A stretch of DNA of 64,000 bases from Cymbidium sinense. Taxonomy: Eukaryota > Streptophyta > Magnoliopsida > Asparagales > Orchidaceae. Positions within the stretch are counted from its first letter, which is position 1. Each line of letters opens with the position of its first letter. A program made the position numbers and the translations under genes. Location: assembly GCA_021442155.1 (NCBI GenBank), contig CM038221.1, positions 151,271,601 through 151,335,600 on the forward strand. Reading direction: 5' to 3'. Below the pieces are notes generated by a model, which did not search any database, was not told the origin of the DNA, and worked only from the letters and a program-made list of their open reading frames with translations. Positions 13,420 to 26,373 of the stretch are shown in pieces.

Positions 13420-16400
13420 ATTTTGATGCATATTTATCTGGAATGATAAGCAATTTTGTATTGCTCATTGAAATTCCTCTCGATAATGCAAGATATAATT
13501 TTTCATGTGAGAATACATGTTGAGGAAGATATATTCCAACATTAGATATTGTTTAACCTTGTAACTGGTTGATTGTCATTGCAAAACATAGACATATTGG
13601 AAATTGTTTTCTTTGAAATTTGAATGATAGAGTTTCATCTTTGCTTGGACGCAATGGAATTCTTGGAATCAAAAATAGTTTGCCTGAGAATTGATCAGTT
13701 GATATTTCTGCAAGAATAACATTTTCTTTAAATGATTTACAAATATTCTTCTTCCATTGTATAATCCATTTGAAGGATCTAAATTTCTTAATAGCATTAT
13801 CGGACAATTTTTTTTAGAACAAGTCGACGCAGAGGAAGTCCATTTGGTGTCAATGAGTTTAGATATTCAACTTGATAAAGATTAGATATGTCATCAATAA
13901 CACTATCATAACTGAAGTAAATTACTTCATTTCCAGGAAAGCATTTTAAAAGCTTTTGATTTATCTTATCCACATACTCATTTTTTGTTGCTAAGATAGC
14001 TCTTCTCATAATGTAATCAGTTGATATAGCATTTTCATGTAAACAAGAAAATATATCATTTATTAACAAATCTTCTAAAGCCTCTTCACTCACATAAGTC
14101 ATTATCATATGATATAGAATCTTTACTAATCCATCTTCAGTTTCTGGTTCATCTCCATTTCTGATTCTAAGTATAAATTCATAAAATAATGAATCACTTT
14201 TGCTCTCATATTTTCTTTTAATTTGAAAACTTCTATATATGACCATAAATATGACTTAATCAAGCTATACTTGATAATTTTATTTTTTGATAAATGTCTT
14301 ACTACCGGTACAATTTGCCGAAAGTTACCTCCAATTACAATAACTTTACCACCAAAATAATCAGAGTTATTCATAATATCTCTTAATGTTCTATCCAGAG
14401 ACTATTGCTGTTCGTTTTACCATTGATGCTTCATCCCAAATTATAATACTTGATTTCATAAGTAATTGAGCACTTTGCTTTTGGTATTGTGCATGTACTT
14501 TTACTTCTATTTATTTGGTATTTTAAATCTGAATGTGATGTGTTGTTCAACCTCGTGGCAAAATTGCTGCTACTACCCATGATGTTGCTGTTACTACTGC
14601 AATATGGTCGTTCATTCTCAAGATTGCAAGTAATGCTCGATATAAATATGCATTTCCTATACCACTAGGACCATCTATAAAAAACATGCTATTCTGTTTA
14701 TGATATACACGCTTTATAATTTCTGCATATGTCTTCTTCTGATCTTCATTAAGCTTGTTAATTATGTTGATATCATCACTTGGTGTTATGACATTTAATT
14801 CTTCCATTTTCTCTCTCTTTTGAATTTCTTCATCTTCTTCAAATGGAACAATATTTCCTTGAGGCAATTTAGGCAGATCAAATTCATTTATATTTTTACC
14901 CATTCTCTCAATAAATAAATTGATGCTCATTAAAATTTTTGTCACACATAATTCTTCAGAAAGAATACCACTATTTTGATAATCCTGTGATAAGTAATTA
15001 TAATAGCTATTCCATAGTTGATGTATATTTATTGGCTCATAGTAAATTAGAATAGTAGAAAATAGATGTCGTAATTCAAATAGCATTTGGAAATTAGATG
15101 CATCATTTAAACATTATGAAATATAGTCATCAGTTTCCAACAAACCATGCTTCTGTGCAGCTTCTATAAATGCGAAATATTGTATGCCATGTACTTTTAA
15201 TAAATTAGTAAATGATATCGGCCCATAAACATGATTTAATAACATTCTTAAATAATATCTTTCACCCTCTGATGGAGTTGTAGTGTTGATATGACCAATT
15301 TGCTCAAATTTTTGTCTTCTTTTCCAAAATTTTTTGTCTTATCCCATACAAATTTTTCTATATAGATATTTTCTTGCCTCTGAATCTCTTTTATTTAGCT
15401 CAAAAAATTCCGTCAACATTATTTTTTTTTTTGACATTATTAAATGTTAGTAAATCACATAAATTCTTATTTTCTTTGTAGTATACAGCTTGCATGTCTT
15501 CAAAATGTAATTATAAATTACACACAGATTGATACATCTCATTTAAATCACATTCAAATATTCTCCATAATGTTTCTGGTGCTGATACCCATCATCCATC
15601 TTGGTACTATTGGATCTCATCATTTTTTTTCTCTACTTTGTTGTGAAATTGAAACTGAAACTTTATCACGCCCTTTATAAATATACTTGTAGATATATTT
15701 TACTACTTTTATGCTTGAACATATCTCAACATTTATATGATAATTATATCTAAATAATAAATATGAATTATAAGGAACAACCCAACGATTATCTAAAATA
15801 TAATTTCTTACTTTAACATTTTGTTCATCATTTCTTCTGCGATAAATTGGATATGAGTCATCACCTATTGATGTTTGACATGAAAAAGATCTTAGGTACT
15901 TATTTTTACAAAATTCTTTTTTCATGCATGGATTCTTTCTATTTAAGCTGCCACATGGACCATGTATCATGTGTTTTACAACCAATCCATATAGATTCTT
16001 GTATTTGAAAGGATCTGGTAACTCTACAGATACAATTCTATCAAATTGTTCTCGCATTGATATCTTAAATCCACTTTTTAAAATTATTAAAAAATGTGCA
16101 TGTGGAAATCCTCTTTTTTGAAACTTTATGACATATACATAAGCAGCTATAACTCTAAAAATTGACTTCTTGAATAATTGATCCTTCAAATCTTGAATTT
16201 TAGCTCTGAAAATATGTTTTGTTAAATCTAGTCTATCTTGTTTAGATTGGCCTATCTCTAACTCATTTTGTATCTCTACCCATTCCAGATTGCATGTCAT
16301 TGTTATAAACAAGTATGGCTTTTCAAAATGTTGAACGAGAGCCATTGCATCCAAATATCTGTGTCTCATATCACGTGGTTCTCCAATGAATGAACCAGGC

Positions 16401-17911
16401 AAAATAATTTTTTGGCCAACATTATTACTTAATGTTTTTTCAGATGTCAGAGTATCAACTAAGCTTTTATATAACTCAGATCATATTGTATGCTGATTTC
16501 TTCTATAAAAGTCCAAACAGCTTGTCTCAATTTTTACATACATATCAACAACATATTGATGTACTAGCCTACCACCATATAAAAAGAATTGATTTATCAT
16601 TTTGGCAAATTTGAAGTTTGTAACTATAATATTCTCAGCAAGAAACTCGACGTTTTGTTGATTTTATAATTCCTGTAACATAAATAAATATGATTAATAA
16701 TAATAACTAATCATTATACATAGTTTAATAAGATGATATATAGACAATAATTGCCATTTTCTTCTTGATTAAAGACATATTCCTCAGTTGCACCAGGCTT
16801 CATCACTTGTATAGTCATATTTTGATGATCTCTTTCAAACTTGGAAATTCTATTGATATTTTGATGTCAACCAACTTCTCCATTTGGAAATAAAAGTGGA
16901 TATTGTAAAGGATCATAACAACCAAAATAATGTTTAATTTTTTGATATTCTCCAAAATGTGAAGTCAGAATTATATTTGTTCTACTATATCTATCGAACT
17001 TTCTCCTTCAATCCAAACTACCACTACTTTGGATGTAGTCGGAGCATTATAAACTCTTTGATCTAATTTCACATCATTTTTTTTACTGATTTCAAAATTT
17101 TCTACATCTCCTCTATTGCTCAGAGATCTAAAGAATTGAGCATATGGGTTTCCAACAAGTATACCCATTATTATTTTTAATTAAATCCTCTGAAAGATTC
17201 AAATCACCAATGATATTAAATCGATTATTTGATTCAAAATCAGTATCATATATATATATATATATATATATAATTGAAAATAGCATGGACCATTAGATCC
17301 TTTAATAGCAGACAAGACTATGATAAATTTGTCCTTGAGCTCAACATGTATATACTTCTTGTCTTGAATTTGCTAATTCTTGATCTATGTGAGCCCAAAT
17401 GATGTGAATGAAAATATACTATTATATGCTCTGATCTTACTTCTGAATTCATGTGATTCACTTGAATTTGAGGTAAATAACTCATACAACTATTCTGGAA
17501 TATGAGTAGATGCTAGTATGACCTCTCCATTATAAAAATAAAATATTGGTGGCTCAAATTAAAATATTCTTGCATTACAATATGTGGTTCTTCAAGAATG
17601 TGTAAATCTAAAAAAATTAAACTATAGTCTACAATCATATCATCGATATTTGTCACTTGTACATCTGTTTAAGACAAATTTATATAAATTAAATAGTCCA
17701 TAAATATGCAATATATATAAAGAGAATGTAACTTATAGTTTATTTAACCTGATGATTTTGAAGTTGATGCAATACATGCAATTTCAAGATTTGATTTCTC
17801 CTTTCTTCTCTTTATAGGTTAGATAATAGCTTCTATTTTTCTATGCTTTGCTTAAACAGACATGTTAGAATATTGTTGTCTTTGGTATTCTCTATCTCTT
17901 TGATCATCCAT
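13420..17911 (-). pseudogene. Helitron Rep-helicase pseudogene
   Basis: Minus-strand fragments follow the order of plant Helitron proteins. The N-terminus MDDQRDREYQ starts at 17911. A block NPYAQFF...DQRVYN is at 17168-16971. The Helitron-like N domain with the HUH nuclease is at 16402-15620: FPHAHFL holds the two metal-binding histidines, and YIYKYIYKG holds the paired tyrosines. A degenerate linker spans 15600-15090. The PIF1-like helicase is at 15086-13420 (QKKTYAEI, DGPSGIGNAYLY, ATSWVVAAILP, MTINQLQG, LYLALSRG). In a working element this protein nicks and unwinds DNA for rolling-circle transposition. Here the coding region is broken by stops and frame changes, and Walker A reads GPSGIGNA, lacking the essential lysine (usual GKT), so it cannot work. 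The termini (5' TC, 3' CTRR) were not located. Confidence 0.85.
17247..17273. repeat. (AT)n microsatellite inside the Helitron
   Basis: About 13 AT dinucleotides inside the decayed Helitron N-terminal region. Confidence 0.9.
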
Positions 17912-18014
17912 CTTAGATAGATATATTTGTTTTGGTTCTAAGCATAATTATAAGTTATTAATTGATGTTAAAATGTAAACAACATAATAATCATATTATA
18001 AGTTATCAACAAGA

Positions 18015-18131
<117 letters not shown>

Positions 18132-18829
18132 CTTATGAAGAATTGATATGGGGATGATAAGTAAATATTTTTAAAATTCATAATAATATCCAAAGTTATA
18201 ATTCAATATAATATTTACCAATATATAAATTTTATACAAAGAGAAATTTGAGCTTATTGTTTTGAACACTTCATTAAAACATATATTAAATAATTATGAA
18301 ATAAGAGTTTATAACATTAGTCTATATTCTCATAAATTTATTATTCAGAATCATTTGGTGCATGCGTTAATGTATGAAGTATGACTTATCTTATATTTAA
18401 AAAAACAATTGAATAAAATAATATATGTTTATAGAAGGAATTAAATTCAAATGTAGAAGTCAATTGATTATAATGTATTTGTCATAATAAATACGAAAAA
18501 AAGGAATGAAATATATTTATTGAATATAATCATATAGCTATTTGTATTGTTATTAGTTGAAGGGTTTTAAAGTCCAACTTAGCCTTAATTGTATTAATAT
18601 TTTTTCTAAGATATAGAAAATTTGAATATTAAAAGTTCTCAACAAATATGTAAGAATTTTAAAATGCATATCTACAAAAAATTGCTATTAAAGATTGTAA
18701 ATAAAAATTAATATATATGCATGACTTAATATAATCATAAATATGTAAAATTAAAAATCATGAATCAATAATATATTTTATAAAATAAAAAAAAATTATA
18801 AACACATACATGATTGATGTCAAATAAAT

Positions 18830-20253
18830 AGTGTGACAATAATAAGATTTATATGTAAGAAAATAGAGAAAAATATATTAGAGAGTCAACAAAAAGATAT
18901 GTAATCTATGACTTCCTTTTAATAGCTAATCTGTTTGAATAGATTTATATTAATTAAAAGATGTCTAGAAAAAAAAGATTAAGATAAGAAATCATTAGAT
19001 GAAAAAAAACTTAGACTTTCTTTATATTCTTAATTATATTATTAATTAATAAATTAAACTTCAAATCATGTATTAGAAATGATACAATAATTATAAAAAT
19101 TAAATCATTTAAATAGAACGTTTGTCAAATCATCTCACGCACGCATGCACAAGATTTTGTTATATAGTATTAGAGCGAAAAGTAAAAATAGAGTAAATAA
19201 TTAAAATACTTTATATATGAATTACCTAAATAGATTTACAAGAAAGCAAAATAATCATGAGATGGAGTCTTATTAAACCCTTTCAAGGAAGTACTTTCTA
19301 TATCAAACAACTGTTTTATTATGACGTCAAGGATAACTCCTAGAAGCACATAATGTCCGGAAATCAATAACATTCATATGAAGTGTGCTGACGCACACAT
19401 TCAAATTTGAAAAATGAAAATTTATATAGAAATGCATGGCATAGGAAAAACATGAAAAGGTTCGAGAATCTCTAATCTAAAAAAATAAGTCATATGAATT
19501 GGGTTAATTAAATATTAAAATTGGCAAGTCGTTACACTTCTATATAAACTTATCGTAAGAGATAATAGAGATTTGAGTGATATTAAAATGAAAAATAAAA
19601 TATTAGGCAGTATATATATAAATATATAAGAAGTATATGCTTAGTTTGTAAATATAGCAAGGAAGTCGTAAATGCATAAAAATATATTATAAAAATAAAA
19701 AAATAATTTATAAAGCATATACCTGATTGATATAATATCAATAGTATGACCATAATAAGATTTATCTATAAGAAAATAGAGAAATATATATTAGAGAGAC
19801 AAAAAATATATATATAATATATAATATTTTTTTAATGATTACTTTATTTGAATAGATTTATATTAATTAAAAGATGTCTAAGAAAAAATATTAAGATAAA
19901 AAATCATTGAATGAAGAAAACTTAGGCTTTTTTTATATTCTTAATTACATTATTAATAAATTAAACTTCAAATCATGTATTAGTAATGATATAATAATTA
20001 TAAAAAATAAAAAAATTTAAATAGAACAAAATCTTTGTCAAATCATCTCACTCAAGCATGCACAAAATTTCATTATCTAGTGTTAGAGCGAAAAGTAAAA
20101 ATATAGTAAATAAATAAATAAGTGTATATATGAAATACCCATATTTAAAACTCACATCTATGAGAGATGTATCAATATTACGGATCGCACAACCAAAGAG
20201 ATTCACAAGAAAGAAAATTAAAGATGTTAGACAATAATAGAGAAGTATAATTT
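18830..20253. repeat. AT-rich Helitron-side repeat, two direct copies
   Basis: 18830-19200 and 19740-20120 share long runs such as TAATTAAAAGATGTCTA and CTTCAAATCATGTATTAG, ending in TTAGAGCGAAAAGTAAAAAT. A third copy is at 28540-28897. The block at 19560-19640 (TAATAGAGATTTGAGTGA) also recurs at 28350, 35560 and 35770. This is probably the non-coding part of a Helitron family. 20147-20151 marks the site matching the insertion point of LTR element 2. Confidence 0.7.
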
Positions 20254-20640
20254 CTTACTTTAACATTTTGTCCACTATTTCTTTTGCGATAAATTTGATA
20301 TGAGTCATCACCTATTGATATTTGACATGAAAAAGATCTTGGGTACTTATTTTTACAAAATCCTTTTTTCATGCATGGGTTTTTTTTCTATTTAAGCTAC
20401 CACATGGACTATGCATCATATGTTTTACAACCAATCTATAGATTTTTGCATTTAAAAGGATCTGGTAACTCTGCAGATACAATTCTATCAAATTGTTCTG
20501 ATATTGTCATCTTAAATCCACTCTTTAAAATTACTAAAATATGTACATGTGGAAGTCTTCTTTTTTGAAACTCTATAATATATACATAAGCAGCTATAAC
20601 TCCAAAAATTGACTTTTTTCAATTCTAGTCATAGAATATG
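20254..20640 (-). pseudogene. Second Helitron Rep fragment
   Basis: The minus-strand sequence matches the Rep domain at 15795-16170 with few changes: conserved CKNKYPRSFSC and SIGDDSYQIYR in one frame, and the same ACGSLLF-type end in the other. The match starts sharply at 20254 after GAGAAGTATAA and ends near 20620. It lacks the HUH histidines, the tyrosines and the whole helicase. It is a truncated relic of another Helitron copy, with stop codons. Confidence 0.8.
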
Positions 20641-21234
20641 TAACAACAACCAAGCTTAAAATTTAATTATAGAATTAATATATTATTAATTAATAAGTTT
20701 ATATTAATCATTTAAGAAAATAATGCTATTTATTACTTAAAATCCATGGCTATTGAAATTCCAAATCCAAATTTTAAAATGCAAGACATGTCCGTCTTGA
20801 TATATCATTAATATCCAGCCAATAATTTATCTCAATTTAATGCCACTCTAATTTTAGATTAATAAATATACATTTTATTGTTAGTAAATTATTTTTTTAG
20901 TAATATTGTATAAAATAATATGACAGAAAGAAAAACAAGGTTATCAAAATTTATTTTTTATTTACTTATTTATTGATGAGAAATTGTGTGGAAACGAACA
21001 TTTTATTTTTTTCATAGAATTTGATGGCTTTGCCAAAATGGAATAACGAACAAAATCTAATATAAGTAACTTAAATAATTGGGAAGACACAAATTTAAGT
21101 TATAAAAATTAATTAAACAATTAGATATTTAACTTAATTAAATTATTTATAGAATGTTTCTCTTAGGTTCCTAAATTATAACGGAAGATAAAAATATTGG
21201 TTTGAATTCAACAGTGAAGGTGAAAAACTTCAAA
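20641..21234. other. AT-rich spacer related to 27780-28260
   Basis: No gene seen. AATTAATAAGTTTATATTAA at about 20680-20700 and neighbouring sequence resemble 27850-27900. This suggests both stretches come from copies of one AT-rich element. Confidence 0.45.
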
Positions 21235-21650
21235 TTAAAGCTGATTCTGCTTTTTCTTCTCCATTTAATTACGAATTAAATTACATATGACTTTAATTTG
21301 ACTGCACAAATTTATCCAACAAATTAAGTGTACATCGTTAAATTGGAAAAAAAATTTGATTATTCGATTTTTTGTCTTCATTTAATTAAAAATTAAATTT
21401 TATTTAATTTTATTTTGGCTGAACAAATTAAAATAACAAAACATAAAATTGAATATATCATTTTATTCTCCATTTAATTAAGAATTAAAATAATACATTT
21501 AATTTTAATTTTTATGCACAAATTTATGTAAGAAATGGAACTTCGATCTTTAAATTGAAACCAAATAAAGCTGATCCTTCAGTTTTTATTCTCCATTTAA
21601 TTAATAATTAAATTAATTTACTTTTAATTTGCAAAGAATATTAATTGAAA
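21235..21650. repeat. AT-rich tandem repeat, about 110-120 bp, about 4 units
   Basis: Each unit carries CTCCATTTAATTA, then GAATTAAAT, TAATTTTAATTTG and GCACAAATTTAT. Copies start near 21260, 21378, 21468 and 21592. No coding potential. Confidence 0.75.
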
Positions 21651-21901
21651 ACTCAAAGATGTGTATAAATCTATTCTCTTGTATCCTGAATTTTATTTGC
21701 ATCTCTTTCTTGTTGCTCCAATTATACATACGTCTTCATTTGTCTGCTTCTATTTTTAGAAAAATTCTTCTTTTAACATTTGTAATCTGAGATTAGTATG
21801 AATGTTAATTGGTGTTTATTAATTTGTTGGTGAATTATGTAATTGTTAATGTTAATTTTTAAGATTATTATTATATGTTATAATGATAACAAATTGATAA
21901 T

Positions 21902-22668
21902 TATTGCGTGCTAGAAAATTAGTTATGATAGAGTGAAAGTTTACGCCTTAAGTTTGTTATGAAATCCGTATACATTATAAGATTTAAAGAAATAACAGAA
22001 AACTAGGAATTTTAACGGAAAATCAAAAAGAGGAAAAATCAGCAGCAGGTAAAATCATCCACTATGTATCTCTTTCAGAGTACAAATCTTCCGATAATGA
22101 GATAATGAATTGTATATGAAAAGAACAACAACTATGTAGCGTTTTGTAACTTGTTAGTGTAGTATATGATAAGGTGACTAACAAACATAAAGGACATGAT
22201 TGGATGCAGAGATTGACGATTGGCGCGGATGGCGGCGTCGATGGTTTGCAGGTCGACGCAGTGGTAGGCACGATTGTCTTGGAGGATCTTCAAGCTTTAG
22301 CTCTCTCCATCTTGCTTTCCCTCATAATGAATGGTATTTATATTGGAGAGGAGGCGTCAGAATACATGCAAAATGAACTCCTCTCCTGGACGACTCATGA
22401 TGATTTCTTTGATCATATAATATATTTTGTGTATTTGAATGCTCAAATGAAGTCAGAATTATGAGATCTTGGCTTATTAGATCCGGCTCATCGAGATGCT
22501 CGATTTGACTATAAACACTCCATTTTTGAGAGCTTTTTAGGAATTTAACTGATGTCCCAAAATTTTTAATGATATTTTAAGTGCTTGATCTTGACCAGTT
22601 TCAATTTCTGATCACCTTGCTTTTAGCATCAAGATTAGTTTAATTAGTAATATTTTAAGTGTCATATC
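21902..22668 (-). repeat. LTR element 3, 3' LTR
   Basis: Shares GCGTGCTAGAAAATTAG, TGAATGCTCAAATGAAG and CTTAAGTGTCATATC-type words with LTRs at 7617, 11724 and 26374. It is about 220 bp shorter than the element 1 LTRs because of many short gaps in the GC-rich middle. Confidence 0.85.
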
Positions 22669-23124
22669 GCTTTTTTTTGGATGACATTATCTCAATCATC
22701 CAAAATATATATCAAATACGAAAATATCAAATTCTTCATGAAATTTGAGTGTCCATTAACCACATTTTGAGAGATTATGCTATGGAGAGAAGATTATATT
22801 AGAAGCAGCGTGCGGGCGCAAGATTTGAGGTTTTGACCATCCATGCACGCTGGCCTTCGTGGATGCGGCGCACGACATGGGGAGACCGGCGGCCCGCAAC
22901 TTCGCTTTGGGCATGGCGCCAGGACAGCGCTGCTAAGTTAGCGAGTGAAAACGGACACGAGCTGGTCAGCATGGGTCGGTCAGCAGCTGTGGCCACGCCT
23001 CATAGCATCTTAAGCGCTTGAGCGCGCCATGTAAACATAACTTTAAAGCATTTTGGCGATGCAATTTTGGCAAATTTTTTATCTTTTTGCCCCATAGGTC
23101 TATAAAACACCTTCTCTTCTTCTT

Positions 23125-23470
23125 GAGAGATGGTTGAGCATCAAGAACCGTAGTTCATTAGGCTCAGCCTCGAAAGAGGTCCACCCTCGTAACTTCGATT
23201 CGAGACGATCAAGACCCGTAGTTCATACGACAAGGCTCCAGTTTTCTCTTGAAAGAGGTGTTAATTGACCTCGTTGGACCGAGCCGAGGCGATCAAGACC
23301 TGTAGGCAAAGGCTCTAATTTTAAAGAAGTGTCAATCTCTGACCGACCGGGTTTAAAGGCGATCAAGACCCAAAGTTCATCTGGACCGCTTTTTTCCTTG
23401 AAAGAGGTGTTAAGACCCGACCTCGCTGACCGGGTTGGGCTGATCAAGACCCATGCGAGTTCACGACAAG
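23125..23470. repeat. 90-bp tandem array in element 3, about 4 worn units
   Basis: GATCAAGACCCGTAGTTCAT, CGACAAGGCTCC and TTGAAAGAGGTG words repeat near 23208, 23289, 23361 and 23440. It is the same unit as the array at 9340-10030, with many short gaps. Confidence 0.8.
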
Positions 23471-23769
23471 GCCCAGAAAAAAGGTGATGTTCACTCGTGA
23501 GATCACAGAATTTACAAACCGAAGACGATTAATAGCGGTGCGTCAGAAATTTAGCGGATGACCACAATGGTGAGAGATAAATGGGCGATGATAATGAGAT
23601 CGCATATGGCGGCGTGACCAGCAGTCATAACGATGGCTGGTCGGCGGGACCGCTGAGTGGCAGCCGCAAGTGGTCAGCCCAAGGTAGCAATGAATCCATA
23701 GTCGACGGCCGACGATGGTATGCAATACCGCCACGTATCGGGGAAGTGGCCCATGGCCATGTGGAGTGG

Positions 23770-24130
23770 TGATTTTTGACCTATCCGAGGTTGTTTGTGA
23801 GAGTGTGATTTGATGATGTTAACCTGTATGGAAGAGGTTGAATTAAATCGAGGATTTTGACATATCAGATTGTTTGTCGAGTGTTACGACGTTAACTGTA
23901 TGAAAGAGGTCGAATTGAATCGAGAATTTTTGACTATCCGAGGTTGTTTGTGAGAGTGTTTTAACACTGTATGGAAGAGGTCGAATTGAATCTGAGAATT
24001 TTGACCTATCAGGGTTGTTTGTCGAGTGTTGCAGATGGCGTTAACTGTATGGAAAAGATCGCGGGATGTCCACAAGGACACCTATCCTCAAAGTGTTACT
24101 TGACTTCTTACGTATGGAAGAGGTCCAATC
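23770..24130. repeat. 85-bp minisatellite in element 3, about 4-5 units
   Basis: TGACCTATCCGAGGTTGTTT and GGAAGAGGTCGAATTGAATC repeat with gaps. It is the same unit as 10740-11350 and 29860-32550. Confidence 0.85.
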
Positions 24131-24599
24131 AAGTCTACCCCCGGGATTGATCATGCTGATTGAGAGTTGTATATTTCTCAGTGAGGATTAAATGAAGAAG
24201 AAACAAGTTTGTAAGAAAAAGTCATAAACTCATTGCTTTGATAATGTTGGCGATACAATATTATCACAATATAACTTAACAAAAGGGATGAGATACATTT
24301 TTAGAAAGTTAACAAAAGACAAAGAAGAGAGGAAAATATAAGCGAGATAAATTAAAGACTATAATATTTATACATCGAGGATTACATATAACACTTTTAG
24401 AGACCCTCCATGTTCCAAGTTCGGGATGATTTTTCCTCTATATCTTTAGTTATAGCTTGATAGTTGGTCATCTCGATAACGAAGTGGGAGCGGTCTTTCG
24501 GGCAAAACCCTCAGGTATTTCTTTATCTTGAAGATTAAAATTCTCGATGTTGAAGGTCACCGAAGGTGTGGTTGACTTGTTTGAGGTAACATGATTGTG

Positions 24600-24930
24600 T
24601 TATTGATTTCCACGACACTCCAACCCTAATGGGTTTGAAATTTTATCTTAAGATGAGGTGCACAAAGACAAGATTGATTGGAGGGTCTTCCAAATATAGC
24701 ATTGTATGAATTTTACTTGACCACTAATTGAACTTAGTGAGTGACTTGTTTGAAATTCTTGAGAATAACGGGAAGGGTGATTGTCCCCTCCACTTTCATT
24801 AAGAAGCGATTATCAAACCCATATATAATGGTCGCGACAAGTTGAAGTTTTCCTTAACTAGACTCATGCTAAGAAAGTAAAATAAAATATCAACTCCATT
24901 ATCAATCAAATTCTCTTAACAACATAATAG
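24600..24930 (-). pseudogene. Retroviral-type aspartic protease remnant
   Basis: The minus strand reads LIDNGVDILF, then a hydrophobic stretch and RPLYMG, then (with a frame change) a YNAIFGRP-like segment and LKIKFQTH. This is the pattern of Tat-lineage gag-fused proteases: D-x-G-x-x-x-DILF at the active site, then Y-N-x-I-L-G-R-P near the C-terminal alpha helix. In an intact element it would cut the polyprotein. Several stop codons are present. It lies about 600 bp after the gag remnant in the same direction, as expected. Confidence 0.6.
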
Positions 24931-25516
24931 GGTCACCAATCGTGACCGATGACAAGAGGATCTTGATGTGGAACTTGACCGCTGTCGAAAGTGATGGTGA
25001 TGATTAATACAAGATTTTTTTTTAACTCGGCTCTTCAAAGCGGCGAAAGACTTGATTAGATAGTAGTGGTCCACTGGTCAACGTTTCAATTTCTCCAACT
25101 ATTTGGTGACTATTATGTTGTTTATGATGATTGTCCGACCCCACAGCTATGTTTGTTTGAGTTGGTTGGTTTTGCAAAATTGACACGAGTATATCCTGTT
25201 GAATAAGCCTCTCATCTTTTCTTTAAGTTGCCTCAGTATATGTCCACGATGGACAATATTGCTCGATTTTAAGTTGGTTTCAATGGATGTGGCTTAATGG
25301 TATCTTCATCTAATGGTCATCAAGGCGTTAACACGAGATATGTTCAGTGTATTCAATCGTTGATGTGAGGGGTGGGGAATCACTATGCTTCTTCCGATGG
25401 GATTGTTGATCTATGTTTCTAGAGCATTTTACATTTTTACGTGGATCATTCAATTATAGGTGGGCATAGCCTCATCAAATTTGTGCTTCCACAGAACCAA
25501 GTTTGATATTCTCGCA

Positions 25517-25973
25517 TTACCAGTGAAAAGGTTCGAGAGATGAGCCTCCAAGGAAAACACCTCTTAGTAATTCAGGGTCTACTCCAGGTATTTGGCGAGC
25601 TTCTGAGGAGAATCTCTGGAAATATTCTTTAAGTGATTCACCATCATTTTGACGAATGTCAAAAAGATGGGAGGAATCTTTAATGATTCTCCAGCCTGCA
25701 ATGAACTGTTCTATGAAAATCTTGGCGAGTTCATCAAATGTATGGATGGATCCCCTTGGAAGGGAGTAGAACCAAGTGCGAGCTTGCCCCTTAAGGGTAA
25801 TGGGGAAGACTTGACAAAACAGTGTCGGAGACCGTTGGATATGCATGATGGTCAATGATCGATGTGTTCATATATGGGTTCCCATCATAGGAATCAATGA
25901 AGCTTGAAACATAGAAATAGGTGAGACTAAGATGATTGTCATTTATCTTATGATGAAGAAGAAATTTGTGCAT
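25517..25973 (-). pseudogene. Ty3/gypsy gag (capsid) remnant of element 3
   Basis: Two overlapping minus-strand frames join into the conserved capsid region. IDSYDGNPYMN lies in the first frame (near 25880). After a frameshift, MHIQ...TLFCQVFPITLKG, ARTWFYSLPRGSIHTFDELA, then DGESLKEYFQRFSSEA follow in the second, ending near 25520. This is the retrotransposon gag domain as found in Tat/Athila-type Ty3 elements (TLKG.A..W...LP.GSI and GESL..Y..RF are hallmarks). The first frame ends in a stop within 20 codons of the shift, so no full protein is made. It lies about 400 bp from the 5' LTR, where gag should start. Confidence 0.82.
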
Positions 25974-26373
25974 TAAGCGTGTGCTACCATAATACCATAA
26001 TAGTACAACAATAGTTGATTATTAATGAGTAAACTAGAATAAATATAGTGATACCGTCTCTACGGAGGAAACTGTCAAGGAGATTAGCATTTTGACCTCC
26101 CAGACTAACGATCGATCTTGGGGAGATATGTTTTCCGTAGTGACTTCACTCACAAAGTCGGATCATCTCATTTGAGACTCTTCCATTCGATGGACCGATC
26201 TTTTAAAGAGATTCTTGCTCCTTCACAATGGTCACGCCATCGTGGAGTGAGGCTTAGCCCTCAGTTCAAGGATTGGTTTGAGTTGGAGTTGGAGTGAGGC
26301 TCACAAGCTAGTATCACACTATTATATAATCACGTGAAATTGTGATTGAGGGTTCTTTTCCCAGAGGGCAAAC

